Source of the DNA: Eubacterium sp. | GTDB lineage: Bacteria; Bacillota; Clostridia; Lachnospirales; Lachnospiraceae | Direction: 5' to 3' | NCBI GenBank assembly: GCA_017539165.1 | Contig: JAFYHN010000083.1 | Coordinates: 1 to 36,007 of the forward strand | Length of the DNA: 36,007 nt | In this document: positions 6,447-15,910 of the stretch, one piece after another | How the letters are laid out: each line of letters begins with the position of its first letter | How positions within the stretch are numbered: position 1 is the stretch's first letter | Notes under the pieces: generated by a model | Told to the model about the DNA's origin: nothing | What the model saw: the letters and a program-made list of their open reading frames with translations, nothing else | Database searches by the model: none | Translations under genes and position numbers: made by a program

Positions 6447-9337
6447 TTCTGTTTCACAAGTCTGACATTTTCAGGACCATACATCTGCACAGCTTTTTGA
6501 TATACTTTCTTTGAATTAGCATCTTTCTGATTCTTAAATTCTGCTGGTGAACCATTACCTACACCATCTTCCCCAAGAATTACCCATTCGTCACCATCTT
6601 TCACTTCAGCATAATATCTTCCTACTGAAATTACTCCTGATACAACGGGTTTTTTCAAACTACTTGCAAGGAATGTACGTTCATCAACTTCATTTCCATT
6701 GTGGTCATAAAGCGTATATCCTATAAGTTCATCAGGTTCAAAATCATAGAAGTCAAATGTATCACCTTCATCACAATATGGGTCTACAGGAGTTACTTTA
6801 GTAATCTGCCAAGATGTATATTCTCCTGTATCATCATCAAAGTCATCTCCGGCATATTCATAGATAAATCCATCTGCTTCAAAAGAACCGAATTCTTCAG
6901 TACGGTCGATTTCATCAACATATTCATCATCTTCATAAATTCTGTCACCTTCAGAATATGTTATATGATATGGGTCAAGTTCAATTCCTGTACAATACCA
7001 TCTGTCTCCACTATCAAGCTGGAACCAGTACTGATTACCCTGTCCATCATCAAGATAACATTCATCAAGACCATAGTTCAAGTCTTCATCTTCTTTCCAG
7101 TCCCAGTAATCATCTTTGTTTGGTTTCTGGAACAGTTCAGGATTCTCCCGGAGAATCTGTTCAATCTCAGTTGTAAATGTTTCAATGAAGCTGTCATAGT
7201 CATTGTCATCAGCACGTTCTTCATGGTCAAGCCATTTCTGAATCTGTTCATTTACACCCATTTCAGCTTTTTCGGTAATGTATCTTGCTGCCGGGTTTAC
7301 GGATTCGTTTCCATAACCACGACCAATCATATCTCCATCATTGTTATAACGGTAGATAATCTGATTTGCAGCTCTTACCATTTCACCACCAACTGTGTTT
7401 GATTTACCACTATCATTTGTGTACTGTTCACCCCAAGATTCAAGGTCTCCGTCAATATCAAACTCTGTATTGATGTCTTCTGCAATATCAAGAATACCTG
7501 ACTTAATCAGTTTAGGTTTATACTGTTCAACCCAAGATGAAAGAATCTGACGGGCATAGCCGGTGTTTACATCCTGTTTATCAACAATATTCTGTACAGC
7601 CTGTTCTTCTGACCATCTTCCTGAAAGAATGTTTTTTACGGTTTTAACAGGGAATGAACGAGTATTTGCAAAAGATGATTTCACAGGTTGAATTGTAGAT
7701 ACATCGATACCGTTTTCATCTAAGATTTTATTCACGATTTTTGCGGCAAGTTCTTTATTATCAAAACAAGGGTCATCTTCTTCAGTATATTCTCCGCCTT
7801 CAGATTCATATTGAACAAAAATATCATTGAAAGCATTACCACTATCATAAATAGCATCTTCAATAGGTTGAGCAATATCTTTACCATATGTATCATAAAG
7901 GAAGTCGAACAGACAATAATCTTGTTTGTCTTCATCAATCTCAGTAGGGTCATACTCATCTTCTTCATCGTCGTCATATCCGCTTACTTCATCCCATTCA
8001 CGGAAATCATTCATACGGAAAATGAAAGCCATATCAGCTGCAAGTTCATCATATCCGATAGCCTGTGAAAGATTGTTAAGAAGTTCAGTTGTTCCCATAA
8101 GTTCTTTACAGGTTTCATACTGGTCCCAAACATCATCAAGGTTTTCAATCTCTTCCCAGAATCCCCACTGGGTTGCAACCCATTCAAGATTTTCTTTAAG
8201 GTCATCTGTAGAGAGAGCCCTTGCAAGACTTTCAAGTGCTTCTTCTTCACCGGCATATTCGATAAACAAATCGAGTGCTTTCATTGCATCAGATGTTCTT
8301 ACTTCCCAGCCACCATCAACAGCAGATTTAATTTCTCTTGATTGGAATACTCCATTCATATCTTCCTGACCTCCCATTTCCTGAGATTCTGAATCAACTA
8401 TTATTGCACCACCAAGACTTTCAGCCTCTTCATAAGTATCAGCTTCACCGATGACTTCACCATTTTCATCTTCCACAAGGAAACGAGCAGATGTTATTTC
8501 ATTGTCAGACCAGTCTTCCAAATCAAACATTACAGCAAGTTCAGCCATTTCATCGAATTTATCCTGTACATCTTCCCAATCAGAATTAAGGAATTTTTTT
8601 GCTTCTCCCTTATAATCTTCATAACCATACTGTTCAAATACAGAATAAACATCTTCAAAAGAAATCATTTTTTCATCTGCAATATCTGAAACTTTAGAAG
8701 ATTTAATAGCCTTACGAGAATTACGAACATAAGAACCACCCTTAACTTCAGTAACCCAAACATCAGTAATTGCAGCACCTTTTGTTCCGCTATTATGAGA
8801 GAACTCATCAACACCATTTACAGCGTCTTTATATTCTTTCCAATCTTTAGCATTGAACTGAGTATGAGAAACCCTACCGTCTGAAGTCTGAACTGTAAGA
8901 ACAGCCTGATTACCTCTACCCTCAATTTCATTTATAATATGTTCTACATCAAGTATTCCCTGACCTGTAGTATCAATGTGGTAATCGTCATACTGAGTTC
9001 CCTCAGCAACGTTTTCAAATCCTTTTTGAGAACTGTTTATCTTTCTATGAGAAGATTGAATATCATCAGGATAAGTACAATATGTTTTTCCTTTAGCATC
9101 CCTTACCTGAATAAACATATCTTCAGGAAGTTGTGGAATAATTGATGCAAGTGCTTTTTTAAGATTTTCTTTATTGAACATTCTTGCATACAATAGTCTG
9201 TCTACCTGACCCCAATCATCTCCGATAGGGAAATATCTTTTATCTTTAGCACGTAAATCTTTACTATAAAGAAATAAATTTATCCCATCTGGAATTTTAT
9301 CTATCCAATTAAAATCTATTGATGAAATTACTTTCAT
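6443..9337 (-). CDS. Large modular protein with protease-site-like linkers
   Basis: 964 residues, strongly acidic, no family recognised. Blocks are separated by linkers of the shared type: HRKINSS (97-103), NSRKAIKSS (206-214), QSREIKSA (332-339), QPVKSS (550-555), KLIKSG (609-614) and SSLKKPVVSG (892-901). The block at 340-450 is helical, 450-545 is very acidic, and the last 60 residues look like a small separate domain. AAAGGAGAATGAT before ATG is a strong ribosome site. It lies just after the portal and the 9371-10195 gene in transcription order. I infer a virion or packaged polyprotein. Linker spacing predicts fragments of roughly 55-280 residues, if all sites are cut. Confidence 0.8.
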   Translation of the reverse strand: MKVISSIDFNWIDKIPDGINLFLYSKDLRAKDKRYFPIGDDWGQVDRLLYARMFNKENLKKALASIIPQLPEDMFIQVRDAKGKTYCTYPDDIQSSHRKINSSQKGFENVAEGTQYDDYHIDTTGQGILDVEHIINEIEGRGNQAVLTVQTSDGRVSHTQFNAKDWKEYKDAVNGVDEFSHNSGTKGAAITDVWVTEVKGGSYVRNSRKAIKSSKVSDIADEKMISFEDVYSVFEQYGYEDYKGEAKKFLNSDWEDVQDKFDEMAELAVMFDLEDWSDNEITSARFLVEDENGEVIGEADTYEEAESLGGAIIVDSESQEMGGQEDMNGVFQSREIKSAVDGGWEVRTSDAMKALDLFIEYAGEEEALESLARALSTDDLKENLEWVATQWGFWEEIENLDDVWDQYETCKELMGTTELLNNLSQAIGYDELAADMAFIFRMNDFREWDEVSGYDDDEEDEYDPTEIDEDKQDYCLFDFLYDTYGKDIAQPIEDAIYDSGNAFNDIFVQYESEGGEYTEEDDPCFDNKELAAKIVNKILDENGIDVSTIQPVKSSFANTRSFPVKTVKNILSGRWSEEQAVQNIVDKQDVNTGYARQILSSWVEQYKPKLIKSGILDIAEDINTEFDIDGDLESWGEQYTNDSGKSNTVGGEMVRAANQIIYRYNNDGDMIGRGYGNESVNPAARYITEKAEMGVNEQIQKWLDHEERADDNDYDSFIETFTTEIEQILRENPELFQKPNKDDYWDWKEDEDLNYGLDECYLDDGQGNQYWFQLDSGDRWYCTGIELDPYHITYSEGDRIYEDDEYVDEIDRTEEFGSFEADGFIYEYAGDDFDDDTGEYTSWQITKVTPVDPYCDEGDTFDFYDFEPDELIGYTLYDHNGNEVDERTFLASSLKKPVVSGVISVGRYYAEVKDGDEWVILGEDGVGNGSPAEFKNQKDANSKKVYQKAVQMYGPENVRLVKQN

Positions 9338-9370
9338 ATCATTCTCCTTTAATATAAAATATTTAAGTTT

Positions 9371-10195
9371 TTATTCAATCAAATCATCCATAGTGATTAC
9401 AGCACCCTGAGGTTCAGTAAAGTCCTCATTTTCTACAGTCTCAACAGGTTCCGGTTCTTCACCCATTCCAGATTCCTCACCACCCATATCCATGTCCATA
9501 TCAATATCCATGTCCATATCTCCACCACCCGGTCCTCCGGCTGGTCCACCCATCTCATCTTCCATCTCACCTTCCATAACATTTTCAGGTTCTTCATCAA
9601 TTACGAAAATGTTATCAGCAACATCAAGAATATTTGCTACATACTCAACGCATTTGAACATGGCTTCAACCACAGTTGTATACTCATGGTCTTCAAGTTT
9701 AATCTCAACATCATTAATTGTAATCAGATTGATAAAACCACTGAAATGAAGTTTCATACCTTCAATAATTACACAATCTTCTACATCAGGACCTTCCTGA
9801 ATATCACACATCATTCCGATATTTTCACACAATGAGAAGACAAGAGATTTCCAGTCAGTTATATCATCAAGCAGAACTACTGACAGAAGGTCGTTGAAAG
9901 TGAGTGTAGTTACTTCCAGAACAGTCTTATAAAAGAATACAGACAGATAATATATCAGACTGACCGGGGTTATGAACTGAATCGCAATGTATTCATCACT
10001 ATCATAATCATTATTGTAAATTACTTTTATGGAACCATTTCCAATCGAAAGTGAACAGCCTACAGCACCATCTACATTAATCAGCAGCTCTACCGTTTCT
10101 GCATTACTGGTAACTACAAAATCATATCTGCTTTCAGGCAGCTGTAATCTTTTTGTGAACTCTTCAACTACATTCTGTATAATTTCAATATCCAT
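9371..10195 (-). CDS. Unknown protein with acidic Met/Asp/Gly-rich tail
   Basis: 274 residues in two parts. Residues 1-205 are an ordered, hydrophobic alpha/beta sequence. From about 207 the chain is low-complexity, with EMEDEMGGPAGGPGGG followed by alternating Met-Asp (MDMDIDMDMDM) and then Glu. No linker motif is present. The start lies 2 bases from the portal stop and has CTGGAGAAAATAAAA upstream, so it is co-transcribed with the portal. A head-assembly role (core, chaperone or completion) is plausible from context and the acidic tail but not shown. Confidence 0.75.
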   Translation of the reverse strand: MDIEIIQNVVEEFTKRLQLPESRYDFVVTSNAETVELLINVDGAVGCSLSIGNGSIKVIYNNDYDSDEYIAIQFITPVSLIYYLSVFFYKTVLEVTTLTFNDLLSVVLLDDITDWKSLVFSLCENIGMMCDIQEGPDVEDCVIIEGMKLHFSGFINLITINDVEIKLEDHEYTTVVEAMFKCVEYVANILDVADNIFVIDEEPENVMEGEMEDEMGGPAGGPGGGDMDMDIDMDMDMGGEESGMGEEPEPVETVENEDFTEPQGAVITMDDLIE

Positions 10196-10197
10196 TT

Positions 10198-12165
10198 TTA
10201 TTTTCTCCAGACATTAGCAACATAGTTATCCATTGCACCATTCATGTAATTATAAAGATATGTACAAACATCAGCTTTACTTGTAAGATGATGATTTCCA
10301 CATTCATCAATATAAAGATTATTTACATAACTGATTGAAGCCAAATCCAAATCTCCTGCTGTAATCTTCATACCCTTAGTACAGTAAATAGGGAACTTGA
10401 AGTTTACACCTTCTCCATCAACATGCTTGGAATTATCAATGTAATCCTTATGCAGATTCTTTTTATCTTCCATGATTACAAATCCTGACAAATCCATAGG
10501 AGCATCACGCTTTACAGCAAATGATGAATAAACCTGTTTAAGTGTTACAGGATTACTTACTTCCCGGATTATTGATTCATTATCATCTGTATTTGTAAGT
10601 GCAGATACGATTTCTTTAGCTTCTTTCTTTTCAATAAGTCCATTAAGAACCATAACTCTGGCATCTTCATTGAGAATCTCTTTCCGGAATGAATTAAACT
10701 TACCTTTACGGAAAGATGTGCCAATCATCATGCTGCCATCTTCAGGAACACCAAGGTCTTTATCAGCTTCCATAAGTTTCTCTGAATCTACCCCATAGTT
10801 AGCAAGGGCATCACCAAGAAGAGCCTTTACAAGGTATTTCTTATTATAATCAGTCTGCATACCATTCAAAGAATCTGTAATTTCTTTAAGATTCTCTACA
10901 GCAAGTTTAAGGGTTTCTCCCTTATCCATATCTTCAAGCATTGTCTGGCTTACCGTGAGATAAGACCAGTCATCTTTAGTTACATTATAGCCGAGTGAAC
11001 GCAGATGGAGATAATCAATGTTTTTAAGTGCATTAAAAGCTGAGAATGATACAGCCTTACATACTTTAGCAAACCGTTTATCCCAAGTAACAGCTGCACT
11101 ATCACCTAATGAACTTGGAGTATCTGAACTGAAACCAATCATAGATGGCTGAATCTGAAGTGCTGAGAAGAGTTTCTGATATTGAACATCAAGGTCTTTT
11201 ACAGCTTTCAAATCCATATTACCAGCAACTTCCTTTACATCAACTCCCTGATTTGTAGTCTGTGGAATAATGACTTCAAAGTTCTGACCACTTCCCCGGC
11301 TTGACATTCCATCAGATGTATAATCAACCCGTCTTACTTTCTTGAAGAGATTCCTGTAATAATTCAGAACCTGAATGGCTGATTTACTGTAAACCTGACC
11401 ACCAACATTTACGCAGATAAGTCTGTAATAATTTGACTGGTCCATACGATTAAGAAGTAAGGCATCTTCAATTATGTTTACGTTTCTCCAAGGTTTACTT
11501 GCAGCACCAAGATAACTGTTGGCATATGTGAACTCATTCTGAAATTCATTTGAACCATCGTTATTTGCACCACCAATGGTCATAGATGTGTTCTGAGTAT
11601 TACCACCAAGATTCTTATAATATTCAAGCTGACTGTAAGTATATTCATAAGATGGAACGAAATCATTCTTTTCATTCATAAATCCGATTGTCTTACCGGA
11701 AATAATTACAGGGGTTATTGATGTAAAATCAGGAATCGGAACAACTCTTTCAAGTACCCCATCATCATTATAAATATGTTTCCAAGGGAGCTGACCCCAT
11801 AAAAGATTATTATAACCATCAGTAAGAATAAAATTATCAGCGTCAATCTGTTCATGAAAAGCATCTAATTCCTGCTGTATTACTTCATATGGTGTATTAA
11901 GTTCAAAAAGTTTATTCTGAGAATTCGATTGAAAAGCTGTCTGCATAACACACTTTACGGCAGCTGAACAGATAGGGTCATCATTCATTGCCTGTACATC
12001 TTTAAGCGAATTGAGAATGGATTTCGTCATCGCATTATTTACAGAGTAATTCGGGTAGTTATTGAATTCTTCTACCTTATTAAAAAGTTCTTCTTCCTGT
12101 TCAGGAAAAATAAAATGTTTTACTCTTGCAGGTAATGTCTGTTTTGTACTTCTATTATTAGCCAT
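10198..12165 (-). CDS. Portal protein, T4 gp20-like
   Basis: 655 residues, close to T4-type portals (about 520-560) with extra N- and C-terminal sequence. The central part carries the expected portal pattern: RLICVNVGGQVYSKSAIQVL leading into a YYRNLFKKVR helix, then a Gly/Ser loop and NFEVIIPQ, then DLDVQYQKLFSALQIQPSMIGF, matching 'lP..eGg...L..l.d..yf.kkLy.aL.vP.s.l' of the gp20 family. The portal forms the dodecameric ring for DNA packaging and tail attachment. It has its own late-type promoter and AGAGGAG 13 bases before ATG, and it heads a unit with 9371-10195 and 6443-9337. Recognition is by pattern, not alignment. Confidence 0.75.
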   Translation of the reverse strand: MANNRSTKQTLPARVKHFIFPEQEEELFNKVEEFNNYPNYSVNNAMTKSILNSLKDVQAMNDDPICSAAVKCVMQTAFQSNSQNKLFELNTPYEVIQQELDAFHEQIDADNFILTDGYNNLLWGQLPWKHIYNDDGVLERVVPIPDFTSITPVIISGKTIGFMNEKNDFVPSYEYTYSQLEYYKNLGGNTQNTSMTIGGANNDGSNEFQNEFTYANSYLGAASKPWRNVNIIEDALLLNRMDQSNYYRLICVNVGGQVYSKSAIQVLNYYRNLFKKVRRVDYTSDGMSSRGSGQNFEVIIPQTTNQGVDVKEVAGNMDLKAVKDLDVQYQKLFSALQIQPSMIGFSSDTPSSLGDSAAVTWDKRFAKVCKAVSFSAFNALKNIDYLHLRSLGYNVTKDDWSYLTVSQTMLEDMDKGETLKLAVENLKEITDSLNGMQTDYNKKYLVKALLGDALANYGVDSEKLMEADKDLGVPEDGSMMIGTSFRKGKFNSFRKEILNEDARVMVLNGLIEKKEAKEIVSALTNTDDNESIIREVSNPVTLKQVYSSFAVKRDAPMDLSGFVIMEDKKNLHKDYIDNSKHVDGEGVNFKFPIYCTKGMKITAGDLDLASISYVNNLYIDECGNHHLTSKADVCTYLYNYMNGAMDNYVANVWRK

Positions 12166-12195
12166 AAAAAGATTATACTCCTCTTAGTACATAAT

Positions 12196-12213
12196 ATAAA
12201 ATATATAAATAAA
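12196..12213 (-). promoter_or_regulatory. Late-type promoter of the portal unit
   Basis: TTATATATTT core in the sense direction at 12199-12208, 34 bases before the portal ATG and immediately after the terminator of the preceding gene. The gap leaves normal room for a leader and the AGAGGAG ribosome site. Confidence 0.6.
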
Positions 12214-12244
12214 AAGAACCCCACTAGCATAGTAGCAGGGTTCT
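12211..12244 (-). terminator. Rho-independent terminator
   Basis: Arms AGAACCC (12215-12221) and GGGTTCT (12238-12244) with partial inner pairing, followed in the leftward direction by TTTTT. It ends the 12284-13576 transcript and adjoins the next promoter. Confidence 0.85.
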
Positions 12245-12283
12245 GATAGTACAAAATATTATAATCAGAGGATTAAAATATAT

Positions 12284-13576
12284 TTAGTTTACGATAACCT
12301 GTGTAATTGAACTGAATACACCTTTCTGGTCGTTGATTCCATAATCAGCAAGAACTTTCTTGCAGGCAGAACCGATAACCTTTGTGATTTTATTAGTCTT
12401 GTTCACAGGGTCTTCAGCAACAGGAACATATTCCTTACAGTTGCTTACGATACAATTTACAGCCGGGTCTTCAATATGGAATTCAAGACCACTTTCCAGT
12501 TCACTGAGCATGTATCCTTCTTTCTTCAGAGAGTTTCTGATTTCAGAAAGTTCAGGAATGGCTCTGAACTTGGCAACACTCTTTCCTTCATTGCGGGCAC
12601 AAACAAGGAGAGATTTGTTTGAATCAAGTCTGAACTGAATGCTTGTAGCAGATTTAAGATACTGTCCGAAAAGGTTCTTATATTCAAGTCTTTCAGTAAT
12701 CTTTCCGGCAGAAAGGATTGCTGAAGTTTCATATGCAAGAACCTGTTCCATTGCAGACAAGCACAATCCATCAGAATATTTAGTGTCTACATAATTAGAA
12801 AGAGCTTTTCTTGACATTGGTGAACTTAAAATCTGCTGTGCCTTAATTGTATAAGGATTCTTGCTTCGCATTGTTCCTGAAGAAATGTTTCTCTTTGCAG
12901 GACTGTTGAAAGCAAAAATCTTATTGCTGTCTTCTTCAAAAACCATCATGTTTACTTTATCAGCTGATGAACAGCAGAAGTTACCTACAATTGTCTGACC
13001 TACATCATTGATATATTCAGAACGAGGTGCTACAGCATAATCATCAATATTTGCTGCTGATTTAAAAAGTGCAAGACTTACTTCATTTTCAACACATGAT
13101 TTAACAGGTTCTCTGTCATGAATAGAATAAGCAGAGAATCCGCTGAGAAGAACCATTACATCATCAGCATTTACTGTACGGGCTTCTTCATAATATGAAA
13201 GAACAGCTTTTGGAGTTGAATCCTTTACTGTCCACTTTCTTCCACAAGGGTCCTCAAGAATAATAGAATTTCCGATAACCTTTGTTGGAACAAAGAAAGC
13301 ATTGTCGTACTTCTTATCTTTAATGCCTGTCTTAGACTGAACACCAAACAATGACTGAATGATATATCTGTGGAGAACTTCATCAAGACGACCTGACTGA
13401 ATCTCCATTATAGTGTTTTTCTTCTGATTATAAATCAGGGCACCACCTTTTTCATTCAATCTTACAGAAACAATGTTTCCTTTGTACTGAATGTCATAAC
13501 CATTGTCGAGTGTTATAGCATCATCTACCAGACCAGTGTCTGCTAGAGTTTTAATATAATTATCTGTACGAATCAT
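12284..13576 (-). CDS. Unknown protein, probable virion component
   Basis: 430 residues, soluble, no family recognised. It contains one core-like element, REPVKSC (about 155-161), that could be the shared cleavage motif. Other Ser-rich segments (FCCSSADK, SSPMSRKALS) are present. Strong ribosome site: AAGGAGAAAAGAA before ATG. It sits between the core/scaffold candidate and the portal, each separated by terminators, a position consistent with a capsid-associated or head-assembly protein. No enzyme motif was seen. Confidence 0.75.
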   Translation of the reverse strand: MIRTDNYIKTLADTGLVDDAITLDNGYDIQYKGNIVSVRLNEKGGALIYNQKKNTIMEIQSGRLDEVLHRYIIQSLFGVQSKTGIKDKKYDNAFFVPTKVIGNSIILEDPCGRKWTVKDSTPKAVLSYYEEARTVNADDVMVLLSGFSAYSIHDREPVKSCVENEVSLALFKSAANIDDYAVAPRSEYINDVGQTIVGNFCCSSADKVNMMVFEEDSNKIFAFNSPAKRNISSGTMRSKNPYTIKAQQILSSPMSRKALSNYVDTKYSDGLCLSAMEQVLAYETSAILSAGKITERLEYKNLFGQYLKSATSIQFRLDSNKSLLVCARNEGKSVAKFRAIPELSEIRNSLKKEGYMLSELESGLEFHIEDPAVNCIVSNCKEYVPVAEDPVNKTNKITKVIGSACKKVLADYGINDQKGVFSSITQVIVN

Positions 13577-13607
13577 TTCTTTTCTCCTTCGTAATTAAGA
13601 TACTCTG

Positions 13608-13642
13608 AAAAATTAGGGGAAATTTCCCTTATTTTCCCCTAA
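13608..13642 (-). terminator. Rho-independent terminator with repeated AGGGGAAA arms
   Basis: TTAGGGGAAA (13613-13622) pairs with TTTCCCCTAA (13633-13642), followed leftward by TTTTT. A third AATTTCCCCT copy (13641-13650) could compete for pairing. It ends the 13653-15437 gene. Confidence 0.75.
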
Positions 13643-13652
13643 TTTCCCCTGA

Positions 13653-15437
13653 TTAACCAAAGATACCTTTGTACATCTTGGCGAGTGTCTCAGCATTACG
13701 AGTATTGTTTGACTTGATTTCCAGTTTTTCTTCAGACATCTGACGCTGAGAATTCTGGAACAGTCTCTGTCTTTCTTCAGCTTCGTGCATATTGCGAAGT
13801 TTGATTTCATTCTGCTTAGCTGCATTTGCAGACATTACAGCCTGTCTTGTTTTAGCTCTTTCAGAAAGAATTTCTCTACGGGCTGCTGACATAACCGGCT
13901 TTCTTGCAGAAGTTACCGGTCTGCGTGTTGCAGCAGAAGTTACCGGTCTGCGTGGGTTATTAAGAACTTCCTGACGGATTGCACTTGAACGAACAGGTTT
14001 CTTTGCAACAGGTTTTCTTGCAGAAGTTACCGGCTTACGAGCAGCTGTTCTTGTTCCTCTTGCAGAACGGATGAGTTCCTGCTTAGCCTTTGCCATACCT
14101 TCCTTACGACCGGCAAAATGAGCACTTGCAATGCGTTTTGCAATGATTACTCTTTCTGCTGACTGGAATACATTGGCTTCAGTTCCTCTTGAAATAACAA
14201 CTTTGTTGTTCTTGAGAAGAACAGGCTTATATGTTCCCTTACCATTGTTTACATAACGGGCAACACATGCGAAAAGACCCTGAGATGTTGATTTGAAAGC
14301 ATAGGCAATCTTACCACATTTGATTACTTTTCCATTGAGAGTTCCAACTTCTCTTGAAGAATTAACTACACGATAGATATTATAACCTTTGTTAAGACGG
14401 CTTGAAATCTTTTCCATCTTTATCTTTTTCTTGCTGTTGGTAAGCGGCACTTCAACCACAACAATGTCCTCATCAGGAACATCAACACCATCAGCATCAA
14501 GTGTTTCTGTTGTATCACCAGAATTATTTGTTACATCTTCCGGTTCAATCTGTTCAGGAGATACAGCATTTTCAGGATTTCCTTCTTCATGGTAATCTGT
14601 ATTTCCCTCACCATTCATGTCAGTAGGCTTGTTTTCCGGGTCTGTTGCTCCACCATTTGGTTCAAACTCTTCACTTGATTTAAGGAGTTTAGAACAGAAC
14701 TTAGCCTTGGCATCTTTATTTGAACGGATAGTCTTAATCAATTTGCACTCAATCTTTTTCTTGAGTTTATCCTTTTCTTCCTCTTTCTTAGCAAGAGCAG
14801 AAACGATTACCCAGTGAACAGCCTTGAGTTTAGATGAACCAATCATCTTCTTAACTTTCTTGTAAGCTGCAGACCAAGCTTTCTTATTTGTACTTGATTT
14901 AAGAACTACATAACCTTTCTTGTATTTCTTTGAAGCACTGTTTCCGATAACAAGAACATCATCTTCTGTATCTTCAGGTACGGCTGTATCTTCAACATCA
15001 AGTGGAATATCTTCACAAGTATCAAATACTGTACACTCAAGACCATCAACATTGTCTTCATAAACCTCATCTGGTGTCTGTTCAACTTCAATAGCACCAT
15101 CTTCTGATACCATTACACGAACAGCAGAGTTGGTGAGTTCTTCAGGAAGTTCTTCTTCCTCCGGGAACTCTTCTTCGGCAGGTTCTTCATCATGGGTTTC
15201 ATCAATTAAATCACGAATCTCATCAAGAAGTTCATCAGCGTCGATTTCTTTCTCTTCAACGTTTGCCTCTTCAATTACAGCATCAGCAAGTGCTTCAATT
15301 GCCTGTACTGCATCCACGATGTCTTCTTCTGTAATTTCGACATCAGCAAATTCCTCTGCATTTGAAACCTCGTCGATAATTGTTTCATCAACTTCAAACT
15401 GGTCTTCTTCTGCGGACTTAATAAATTTCTTTTTCAT
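13653..15437 (-). CDS. Charge-polarised head core/scaffold candidate
   Basis: I choose ATG 15437 (MKKKFIKSAEED; 594 residues), 8 bases after a perfect GGAGG; the longer frame to 15494 encodes promoter sequence. The N-terminal ~180 residues are very acidic (EEPAEEEFPEEEELPEEL), followed by a Lys-rich block, a second acidic block, a globular segment, and a basic C-terminus. That C-terminus has tandem copies of the linker motif (RKPVTSARKPV, RRPVTSA, RKPVMSA; about 475-535). FIKSA at residues 5-9 is the same motif at the extreme N-terminus. Heavily charged, multiply cleaved core proteins are typical of T4-type proheads, so a scaffold/core role is inferred. Own late-type promoter upstream and a terminator on each side. 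Confidence 0.75.
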   Translation of the reverse strand: MKKKFIKSAEEDQFEVDETIIDEVSNAEEFADVEITEEDIVDAVQAIEALADAVIEEANVEEKEIDADELLDEIRDLIDETHDEEPAEEEFPEEEELPEELTNSAVRVMVSEDGAIEVEQTPDEVYEDNVDGLECTVFDTCEDIPLDVEDTAVPEDTEDDVLVIGNSASKKYKKGYVVLKSSTNKKAWSAAYKKVKKMIGSSKLKAVHWVIVSALAKKEEEKDKLKKKIECKLIKTIRSNKDAKAKFCSKLLKSSEEFEPNGGATDPENKPTDMNGEGNTDYHEEGNPENAVSPEQIEPEDVTNNSGDTTETLDADGVDVPDEDIVVVEVPLTNSKKKIKMEKISSRLNKGYNIYRVVNSSREVGTLNGKVIKCGKIAYAFKSTSQGLFACVARYVNNGKGTYKPVLLKNNKVVISRGTEANVFQSAERVIIAKRIASAHFAGRKEGMAKAKQELIRSARGTRTAARKPVTSARKPVAKKPVRSSAIRQEVLNNPRRPVTSAATRRPVTSARKPVMSAARREILSERAKTRQAVMSANAAKQNEIKLRNMHEAEERQRLFQNSQRQMSEEKLEIKSNNTRNAETLAKMYKGIFG

Positions 15438-15475
15438 GTTTATCTCCTCCATTTTAGGATATGAAAAATGATATA

Positions 15476-15492
15476 TAATAAATATATAAAAC
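15476..15492 (-). promoter_or_regulatory. Late-type promoter of the core/scaffold candidate
   Basis: TTATATATTT core in the sense direction at 15480-15489, followed by ATTATATATC; 43 bases before ATG 15437 with GGAGG between. It directly follows a terminator. Confidence 0.6.
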
Positions 15493-15525
15493 AAAACCTT
15501 ACAAACTTATTATCTGTAAGGTTTT
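15493..15525 (-). terminator. Rho-independent terminator
   Basis: AAAACCTTACA (15493-15503) and TGTAAGGTTTT (15515-15525) form a perfect 11-bp stem with T-rich flanks. It ends the 15557-16639 unit and may act in both directions. Confidence 0.85.
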
Positions 15526-15556
15526 ATTGTGAGAAATTGTAATATTCGGAAATATA

Positions 15557-15895
15557 TTAAAGACCGTAGTTTACTACTACATATGAATCTTCTCCATCAG
15601 GGTCAGGAATAATTCTATATCCATTTTCATCAGCCCATTCTTCAACAGAAAGACCTCCAAGGTCATATTCTGATTCTATTTCTGAAACAGGCTTAATTTC
15701 ACCATTGACAGCAAGATTATCAACAATGTATGAAGGATAGTTATATTCCGGTTTGAGCCAACCCCATTCTTCAAGGTCATCAAACAAACCTTCCCACACC
15801 CAGTCAGGATAACAATTCTGAGCCGGATAGAAGTTGTTTATCCTTTCCCAGAGCATATCTCTAAATGTACCATCATCAAGTTTAATTGTAACCAT
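15557..15895 (-). CDS. Small acidic protein, unknown
   Basis: 112 residues, acidic and Trp/Tyr-rich (CYPDWVWEGLFDDLEEWGWLKPEYNYP near residues 28-54, described by its Trp cluster at 32-46). No known family and no linker motif. AAAGGAGATATAAAATT before ATG is a strong ribosome site. It follows the 15911-16639 gene by 15 bases, so the two are probably co-transcribed. Confidence 0.7.
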   Translation of the reverse strand: MVTIKLDDGTFRDMLWERINNFYPAQNCYPDWVWEGLFDDLEEWGWLKPEYNYPSYIVDNLAVNGEIKPVSEIESEYDLGGLSVEEWADENGYRIIPDPDGEDSYVVVNYGL

Positions 15896-15910
15896 AATTT
15901 TATATCTCCT

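Noticed and set aside
7926-8369. Rightward Ser-rich frame opposite the large modular gene
   Set aside because: Low-complexity serine runs arise from the complement of the acidic codons of the leftward gene; no ribosome site or promoter.
15438-15494. Longer N-terminus for the core/scaffold candidate
   Set aside because: The extension encodes promoter and leader sequence, and GGAGG sits just before ATG 15437.
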